A DNA stretch of 64,000 bases from NCBI GenBank assembly GCA_016293915.1, contig JAEDCY010000002.1:62001-126000 (forward strand), in the 5' to 3' direction. The position numbers and the translations under genes were made by a program. Under the pieces are notes generated by a model, which worked only from the letters and a program-made list of their open reading frames with translations, ran no database searches and was not told the DNA's origin. Below, one piece after another: positions 59,742 to 64,000 of the stretch (position 1 is its first letter; every line of letters begins with the position of its first letter). This DNA is from Treponema sp. (GTDB taxonomy: Bacteria > Spirochaetota > Spirochaetia > Treponematales > Treponemataceae).

Positions 59742-60941
59742 TATTATCATTTTCAAGAATCTGTCGAACAAAAAGTTTGTGTCGTGTGGACCGCCGCAGG
59801 CTTCAGGGTGAAATTGAACACTGAAGGCCGGAATGTCTGTGTAGGTAATGCCTTCAACCGTTCCGTCGTTTACGTTGAAAAAAGACATTTTTGCGTAAGG
59901 TGGAAGTGAGGTGTTTTCTACTGCGTAGCCGTGGTTCTGGCTTGTGATGTAGACGCGGCCTGTTTCGGTGTCTTTGCAAGGATGGTTTCCGCCGCGGTGT
60001 CCGTATTTGAGTTTGCTTGTTTTACAGCCGCGGGCCAGGGCCAGCATCTGATGGCCGAGACAGATTCCGAAGATTGGGATAACTCTGGTGGTTGAGCCGT
60101 CAGCGGTGGTTGAGTAGGCCGAAGGCCGTATCGAAACCACCTGCTTATTGTATTCACACAATTTTCTAATTTCTTCGATAACGCTGATGTTTTCCGCAGG
60201 GTCGCCCGGGCCGTTACTGAGCATGATTCCGTCGGGCTGCATTTTGAGTACTTCTTCTGCAGTGGTATTGTATGGAACTACGGTAACCTTACAGCCGCGT
60301 TTTACGAGCTCGCGCTGAATGTTGAGTTTGGCGCCGAAGTCGAAGAGAACGATGTGGGGGGCGTTGCGGGGGTGCTCCCCCGCAGAGAGGGTAGCGTAGG
60401 CCACCGCAGGCGAAGCCGAGGAGGCTGGAGCGCAGGGAGAGGCTTCTCCCCCCTTAGTCTGAACTAACTTTACTGCATCGGTGATTTTGTAGTCTTTGAT
60501 TTTTGCCAGAAGTTCTTGTGGGCGGAGATTATCTGCGTTTTTTCCGCTTACTATCATTCCGTTCATGACTCCGGCTTCTCGCAGTCGTTTTGTGAGGGCA
60601 CGGGTGTCGATGCCGCAGATGCCGATGATACCCTGGGCTTTAAGAAAGTCGTTGAGCTGGCCTGAGCAGCGGAAATTTGAAGGCTGGTCGCAGAGTTCTC
60701 GTACGATGTAGCCGCGTACCCAGGATTTTTTGCTTTCGTAGTCTACCGGAATATCTCCGTAATTTCCTATGAGGGGGAAGGTCTGTGTGACTATCTGGCC
60801 GTAATAGCTTGGATCGGTGAGGGTTTCGAGGTAGCCTGTCATTCCAGTTGTAAATACTGTTTCGCCGATTGTTGAGCCTGTTGCTCCAATTGATTTTCCT
60901 TCGAATACTGTTCCATCTGCCAGAATTAAAAACGCCTTCAT
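59718..60941 (-). CDS. carA: carbamoyl-phosphate synthase small subunit
   Basis: 407 aa from the ATG at 60939-60941 (AGGAG). N-terminal carA fold LADGTVFEGKSIGA, ETVFTTGMTGYLETLTDPSYYGQIV; glutaminase triad: PIFGICLGHQ (Cys) and AFSVQFHPEA (His/Glu). Provides ammonia for CarB. Insertions: residues about 162-195 (family B, GGEASPCAPASSAS...) between the two domains, and about 267-285 (family C, VVSIRPSAYSTT), just before PIFGICLG. Heads the carA-carB1 operon. Confidence 0.95.
   Translation of the reverse strand: MKAFLILADGTVFEGKSIGATGSTIGETVFTTGMTGYLETLTDPSYYGQIVTQTFPLIGNYGDIPVDYESKKSWVRGYIVRELCDQPSNFRCSGQLNDFLKAQGIIGICGIDTRALTKRLREAGVMNGMIVSGKNADNLRPQELLAKIKDYKITDAVKLVQTKGGEASPCAPASSASPAVAYATLSAGEHPRNAPHIVLFDFGAKLNIQRELVKRGCKVTVVPYNTTAEEVLKMQPDGIMLSNGPGDPAENISVIEEIRKLCEYNKQVVSIRPSAYSTTADGSTTRVIPIFGICLGHQMLALARGCKTSKLKYGHRGGNHPCKDTETGRVYITSQNHGYAVENTSLPPYAKMSFFNVNDGTVEGITYTDIPAFSVQFHPEACGGPHDTNFLFDRFLKMIIDSETSSE
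60087..60141 (-). repeat. in-frame family C repeats in carA
   Basis: One full unit and a half unit; gene-sense VVSIRPSAYSTTADGSTT. Confidence 0.88.
60358..60456 (-). repeat. in-frame family B repeat in carA
   Basis: Gene-sense GGEASPCAPASSAS...ATLSAGEHPRNAP, the same frame as the carB2 copy. Confidence 0.88.
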
Positions 60942-60952
60942 TGTAACTCCTG

Positions 60953-60977
60953 GTGGTTTCGACAGGCTCAACCACCG
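60953..60977. repeat. family C short unit in the carA leader
   Basis: GGTGGTTTCGACAGGCTCAACC with CACC, between leader terminator and SD. Confidence 0.85.
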
Positions 60978-61038
60978 AAAAAAAAGGCGTTCATTCCATC
61001 TGGGGACAATAATTCCTCACATCGAATGAACGCCTTTG
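60978..61038 (-). promoter_or_regulatory. leader terminator of carA
   Basis: Minus strand: AAAGGCGTTCATTC / GAATGAACGCCTTT with extra T's; starts a few nt after the predicted start site. The neighbour upstream is divergent (dapF). A family C unit separates it from the SD. Confidence 0.75.
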
Positions 61039-61047
61039 TTCTTTTAT

Positions 61048-61076
61048 GTTATACAGCGTATGAAAAATATCGTCAA
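61048..61076 (-). promoter_or_regulatory. carA promoter
   Basis: Minus strand TTGACG, 17 nt, TATAAC. Confidence 0.65.
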
Positions 61077-61084
61077 TAGATATT

Positions 61085-61106
61085 AGTAGTATTTATTAGT
61101 ACTACT
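61085..61106. promoter_or_regulatory. 22-bp palindromic operator candidate between carA and dapF
   Basis: AGTAGTA-N8-TACTACT; same length and outer hexamers as the gltB element. Lies between the two divergent -35 boxes. Confidence 0.6.
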
Positions 61107-61107
61107 A

Positions 61108-61136
61108 TTGACATTTTGCAATAATATAGTTAAAAC
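61108..61136 (+). promoter_or_regulatory. dapF promoter (probable)
   Basis: Perfect TTGACA. The -10 at 17 nt is poor (TAAAAC); TATAGT lies closer than normal. Confidence 0.4.
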
Positions 61137-61146
61137 AGACTAACGG

Positions 61147-61206
61147 CAAAGAGGTCGTAGATATAAATCTCCTCAGGGGACTTATGTCTACGACCTCTTT
61201 TTTTTG
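61147..61206 (+). promoter_or_regulatory. leader terminator-SD module of dapF
   Basis: CAAAGAGGTCGTAGA / TCTACGACCTCTTTTTTTT as in gltB, with a different inner stem (AUAAAUCUCC/GGGGACUUAU). SD GGAGG follows the U-tract. Confidence 0.75.
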
Positions 61207-61220
61207 TCTGGAGGCGGAAA

Positions 61221-62156
61221 TTGAAGTTTACAAAAATGCATGGTTGTGGAAACGACTATATTTATTTTGATTGCACTAAAAGTGATTTTCCGGGTGGGGC
61301 AGAAGGCGAATGTAAGGCAGCAATAAAATTGTCTGACCGTCATTTAGGAATCGGCGGAGACGGAATCATCATTATAAAAAAAGGTATTAAAGCTGATTTT
61401 GAAATGGTTATGTACAATGCGGACGGAAGCAGAAGTCAGATGTGTGGTAATGGAGTTCGCTGTGTAGGAAAGCTTGTTTATGATGCGGGTTACACTAAAG
61501 GACGTGAGTTTACCGTTGAGTCAATGGGTGCCGTTAAGCTTTTGACTGTTGTTGAAGGCGAGCGAGGTGACAGGCAGACTAGACTTTCTGTTGATATGGG
61601 AAAGCCGATTCTTGCTGCTTCGAAAATACCTGTGGCGGTGGTTGAGTGCTCGCGAAGCGAGTGTATCGAAACCACTGGTGACTCTGAGGTGGTTTCGATA
61701 CGACCTTCAGTCTACTCAACCACCGTAATTTCCTATCCGCTGACAATTGGTGGAATTAAATATAAAACAACCTGCGTTTCAATGGGAAACCCTCATGCGG
61801 TTGTTTTTATAGATAAAAAGCCAGCTGATTTTCCTGTGTGCGAAATTGGTCCGCTTTTTGAAAACAATGCTTTCTTCCCGGAACGTACAAACACCGAGTT
61901 TGCATACGTTGAAGACCGTCGCACAATCTGGATGCGCGTTTGGGAGCGTGGAACCGGCGAGACTCTTGCCTGCGGAACTGGAACCTGTGCAACGGTCGTT
62001 GCGGCAATTTTGAATGGCCTTGTTGATGCAGGTGAGAAAATAACCGTGCATCTGCTGGGCGGCGATCTGGAGATTGTCTGGAGTGGTCGGGAAGAAGACA
62101 GCGTTTTTATGACCGGTCCGGCAGAGACGGTATTTACAGGGGAAATTGAATTGTAA
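61221..62156 (+). CDS. dapF: diaminopimelate epimerase
   Basis: 311 aa, TTG start after GGAGG; about 275 is usual. Active-site cysteines: MCGNGVRCVG and LACGTGTCATVVAA. N-terminal KMHGCGNDYIYFD is the hallmark. Interconverts LL- and meso-diaminopimelate for wall and lysine. Residues about 139-168 are two family C units (VVECSRSECIETT, VVSIRPSVYSTT) at the boundary between the two half-domains. Shares its divergent control region with carA. Confidence 0.95.
   Translation: MKFTKMHGCGNDYIYFDCTKSDFPGGAEGECKAAIKLSDRHLGIGGDGIIIIKKGIKADFEMVMYNADGSRSQMCGNGVRCVGKLVYDAGYTKGREFTVESMGAVKLLTVVEGERGDRQTRLSVDMGKPILAASKIPVAVVECSRSECIETTGDSEVVSIRPSVYSTTVISYPLTIGGIKYKTTCVSMGNPHAVVFIDKKPADFPVCEIGPLFENNAFFPERTNTEFAYVEDRRTIWMRVWERGTGETLACGTGTCATVVAAILNGLVDAGEKITVHLLGGDLEIVWSGREEDSVFMTGPAETVFTGEIEL
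61637..61724 (+). repeat. in-frame double family C repeat in dapF
   Basis: Inverted then direct unit; VVECSRSECIETT and VVSIRPSVYSTT. Confidence 0.92.
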
Positions 62157-62160
62157 GTAA

Positions 62161-62238
62161 TAGTGATTTAGATACGGCCTTCGGCCTACTCAATCACCGG
62201 AGGTTGAGTAGACACAAAGTGTCGTATCGAAACCACCT
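62161..62238. repeat. two family C units between dapF and dapL
   Basis: GTGATTTAGATACGGCCTTC-type and inverted copies; fills most of the 100-nt spacer. Confidence 0.88.
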
Positions 62239-62256
62239 TCAGTAGGAGAACTAATT

Positions 62257-63462
62257 ATGAAAATCAACAAGAACTTTTTAGACCTTGAGGCGTCTTATCT
62301 TTTTTCAACTGTAAACAAAAAGACCCGTGACTTTATTGCAGCTCACCCGGAGGCAGATGTTATTAAGCTTTCAATCGGCGATGTTACAAAGCCGCTTTGT
62401 CCTGCAGTTATTGAGGCAATGCATAAGGCAGTAGATGAAATGGCTGATGAGAAAACTTTCCGCGGCTATCCGCCAGAACAGGGCTATGATTTTATCCGCC
62501 AAAAGATTCTGGAATGGGATTACACAAAGCGGGGAATTAATCTTAAACTAGATGAGATTTTTCTTTCTGACGGGGCAAAATCAGACTGCGGAAATATCGG
62601 CGACATATTTGCAACCGACAACACAGTTGCAATCTGCGACCCGGTTTATCCTGTTTATATCGATACAAATATCATGAATGGCCGCAAAGACAAAATCATT
62701 ATTCTGCCATGCAGCTCTGAAACAAACTTTCTGCCCGCCATCCCGGAATCCGGTGACCCTGTACCAGATATCATTTATTTGTGTTTTCCCAATAATCCGA
62801 CAGGAACCGTGGCTCCAAAAAGCTATCTTAAAAAATGGGTTGATTATGCAAATGCCCATCACAGCCTGATTCTTTTTGATTCAGCTTATGAGGCTTTTGT
62901 TATTGAGCCTGATGTACCAAAATCAATTTACGAAATAGAAGGCGCCAAATCCTGTGCAATTGAACTTCGCTCTTTCTCTAAGACTGCAGGTTTTACAGGT
63001 TTGCGATGCGGTTATACTGTTGTTCCGCACGAACTTGTATTTGATGATACAGAGCTCAACGCTTTGTGGTTCCGCCGTCAGTCAACAAAATTCAACGGAG
63101 TATCATATATTACTCAGCGCGCTGCCGAAGCTATTTATTCAGATGAAGGACAGAAACAGATTCAGGATAATCTTATTTTTTACCGCGAAAATGCCCGCCT
63201 GATTTTTGAAGGAGTAACGGCAGCTGGCTTCAAAGCCTTTGGTGGAAAAAACTCTCCTTACGTATGGCTGCAGATTCCGGAAGGCTTTACAAGCTGGAGC
63301 TTCTTCGATGAGCTTTTGGAAAAATGTCATGTTGTAGGTACTCCTGGCAGCGGCTTTGGGAAAATGGGAGAAGGTTATCTTAGACTAACTGGATTTGGCA
63401 GCCGAGATCGTACAAAAGAAGCTGTGGAGAGAATCAAAAACATCTTGACGGATACTTTATGA
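62257..63462 (+). CDS. dapL: LL-diaminopimelate aminotransferase
   Basis: 401 aa, PLP fold type I. IKLSIGDVTKPLCPAVIEAM, GYPPEQGYDFIRQKI, SDGAKSDCGNIGDIF, CDPVYPVYIDTN, FPNNPTGTVAP and catalytic Lys in SFSKTAGFTGLRCGY. Makes LL-diaminopimelate directly from tetrahydrodipicolinate and Glu, bypassing the succinyl branch. Next to dapF, consistent with the spirochaete lysine pathway. Free of repeat insertions. Confidence 0.95.
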   Translation: MKINKNFLDLEASYLFSTVNKKTRDFIAAHPEADVIKLSIGDVTKPLCPAVIEAMHKAVDEMADEKTFRGYPPEQGYDFIRQKILEWDYTKRGINLKLDEIFLSDGAKSDCGNIGDIFATDNTVAICDPVYPVYIDTNIMNGRKDKIIILPCSSETNFLPAIPESGDPVPDIIYLCFPNNPTGTVAPKSYLKKWVDYANAHHSLILFDSAYEAFVIEPDVPKSIYEIEGAKSCAIELRSFSKTAGFTGLRCGYTVVPHELVFDDTELNALWFRRQSTKFNGVSYITQRAAEAIYSDEGQKQIQDNLIFYRENARLIFEGVTAAGFKAFGGKNSPYVWLQIPEGFTSWSFFDELLEKCHVVGTPGSGFGKMGEGYLRLTGFGSRDRTKEAVERIKNILTDTL

Positions 63463-63473
63463 TACGATAATAT
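63445..63473 (+). promoter_or_regulatory. phe leader promoter
   Basis: TTGACG, 17 nt, TAATAT, inside the dapL end. The start site should fall at or next to the leader ATG at 63481. Confidence 0.75.
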
Positions 63474-63480
63474 TTATACA

Positions 63481-63573
63481 ATGATTTTTGGAATTACATT
63501 TTTTACATTTGCTTTTTTCTCATTTTTTGCCTTTTATTTTTTTGGCAAGAAGAGTGTTATACGAAAAGCATAG
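63481..63573 (+). CDS. phenylalanine-rich leader peptide of pheA
   Basis: 30 codons, ATG to TAG. Eleven of 30 residues are Phe (11 of the first 21, in FF pairs) plus one Tyr, then a basic tail GKKSVIRKA. No SD; the promoter places transcription start at the ATG, so translation is probably leaderless. The stop is 20 nt before a terminator and pheA follows. This is the architecture of E. coli pheL attenuation. A membrane microprotein is the alternative, but the basic tail and position favour a leader. Confidence 0.75.
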   Translation: MIFGITFFTFAFFSFFAFYFFGKKSVIRKA

Positions 63574-63593
63574 AATGTAAAAATGACTTATAA

Positions 63594-63634
63594 AAAAGCG
63601 GTTCTATCTTTTCGGATAGAACCGCTTTTTTTTT
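63594..63634 (+). terminator. pheA attenuator terminator
   Basis: AAAAGCGGTTCTATC ttttcg GATAGAACCGC, then nine T's, then SD GGAGG of pheA. Stalling at Phe codons would be expected to let an alternative fold form upstream; no clear antiterminator was located by eye. Confidence 0.85.
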
Positions 63635-63643
63635 GGAGGATTT

Positions 63644-64000
63644 ATGAAGATAGCGTATAGCGGAATTGAAGGTGCTTTCGCTTACATTGCGGCACAGAGA
63701 ATTTTCCCCGGGCAGGAGCTGCTGTCTTTTGGTGATTTTCGTTCAGCTTATGAGGCGGTGGAGAAAGGAGAGTGCGACTACGCAGTTCTTCCGATAGAAA
63801 ATTCTTATGCCGGAGAAGTTGGGCAGGTAACGGATCTGATGTTCCAGGGAGGGCTGTTTGTGAACGGCGTGTATACGCTGAACGTGCTGCAGAACCTGCT
63901 CGGGGTAAAGGGCGCGAGCTTAGAGAGTGTGCGAAAGGTTATCAGCCACCCGCAGGCTTTGGAGCAGAGCGGGGATTTTATTGCGGCTCACGGGTATGCG
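63644..64000 (+). CDS. pheA: prephenate dehydratase, partial
   Basis: 119 codons to the window edge. MKIAYSGIEGAFAYIAAQRIF, FRSAYEAVEKGECDYAVLPIENSYAGEV and VISHPQALEQ match the prephenate dehydratase domain (periplasmic-binding-like fold). It converts prephenate to phenylpyruvate in Phe synthesis. Start ATG with GGAGG. Regulated by the Phe-rich leader upstream. A C-terminal ACT domain would lie outside the window. Confidence 0.95.
   Translation, partial: MKIAYSGIEGAFAYIAAQRIFPGQELLSFGDFRSAYEAVEKGECDYAVLPIENSYAGEVGQVTDLMFQGGLFVNGVYTLNVLQNLLGVKGASLESVRKVISHPQALEQSGDFIAAHGYA

Overview
The window looks like chromosome of a low-to-moderate GC spirochaete of the genus Treponema, probably a gut or rumen species. 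The evidence is a FlaA periplasmic-flagellum sheath gene preceded by an amidase and a small membrane protein, a spiro-SPASM gene, the block S20 / HU / Lnt / bactofilin / Rho / L31 (as I recall it, similar to the TP0247-TP0255 order of T. pallidum), lysine synthesis by DapL/DapF, and many TPR proteins. Species cannot be fixed from sequence alone.

Layout. 1-6.2 kb: a ParB-like gene (cut by the window edge), a phosphoesterase and three TPR proteins. 6.2-9.7 kb: mutL, xseB, xseA. 9.8-16.5 kb: a putative surface or flagellar glycan operon (spiro-SPASM, glycosyltransferase-like, SpsF-PseG-methyltransferase fusion, ATP-grasp). 16.5-29.6 kb: amidase, flaA, an alarmone synthetase with TPRs, tRNA-Glu, a DinG-like helicase, plsC, rpsT, HU, lnt, bactofilin, rho, rpmE. 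29.7-38.5 kb: rRNA methyltransferase, membrane protein, DEAD-box helicase, ABC-F protein, UvrD/PcrA helicase, prepilin-peptidase-like protein. 39-64 kb: a glutamine and nitrogen block of asnB, gltB-gltD-purF, glnA plus an ANTAR response regulator (NitR-like), pyrG, and carA/carB. carB is split into two genes, with a divergent csoR-copA copper module between the halves. dapF, dapL and the start of pheA follow.

Two themes stand out. First, from about 29.6 kb the DNA is peppered with short palindromic repeats of at least five families. They lie between genes and also inside coding sequences, in frame: asnB, gltB, gltD, purF, pyrG, carA, both carB halves, dapF and an rRNA methyltransferase. Each family is read in the same reading frame in unrelated proteins, like the Rickettsia palindromic elements. 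Second, the nitrogen and amino-acid genes carry leader controls. Terminator-like hairpins sit between a sigma70-type promoter and the Shine-Dalgarno of gltB, dapF, carA and carB2, with a related hairpin at glnA. asnB has a leader with mutually exclusive terminator and antiterminator. pheA is preceded by a 30-codon leader peptide containing 11 phenylalanines and a terminator. An ANTAR-type antiterminator protein is encoded directly behind glnA, but I could not find the classical ANTAR double-hexaloop RNA.
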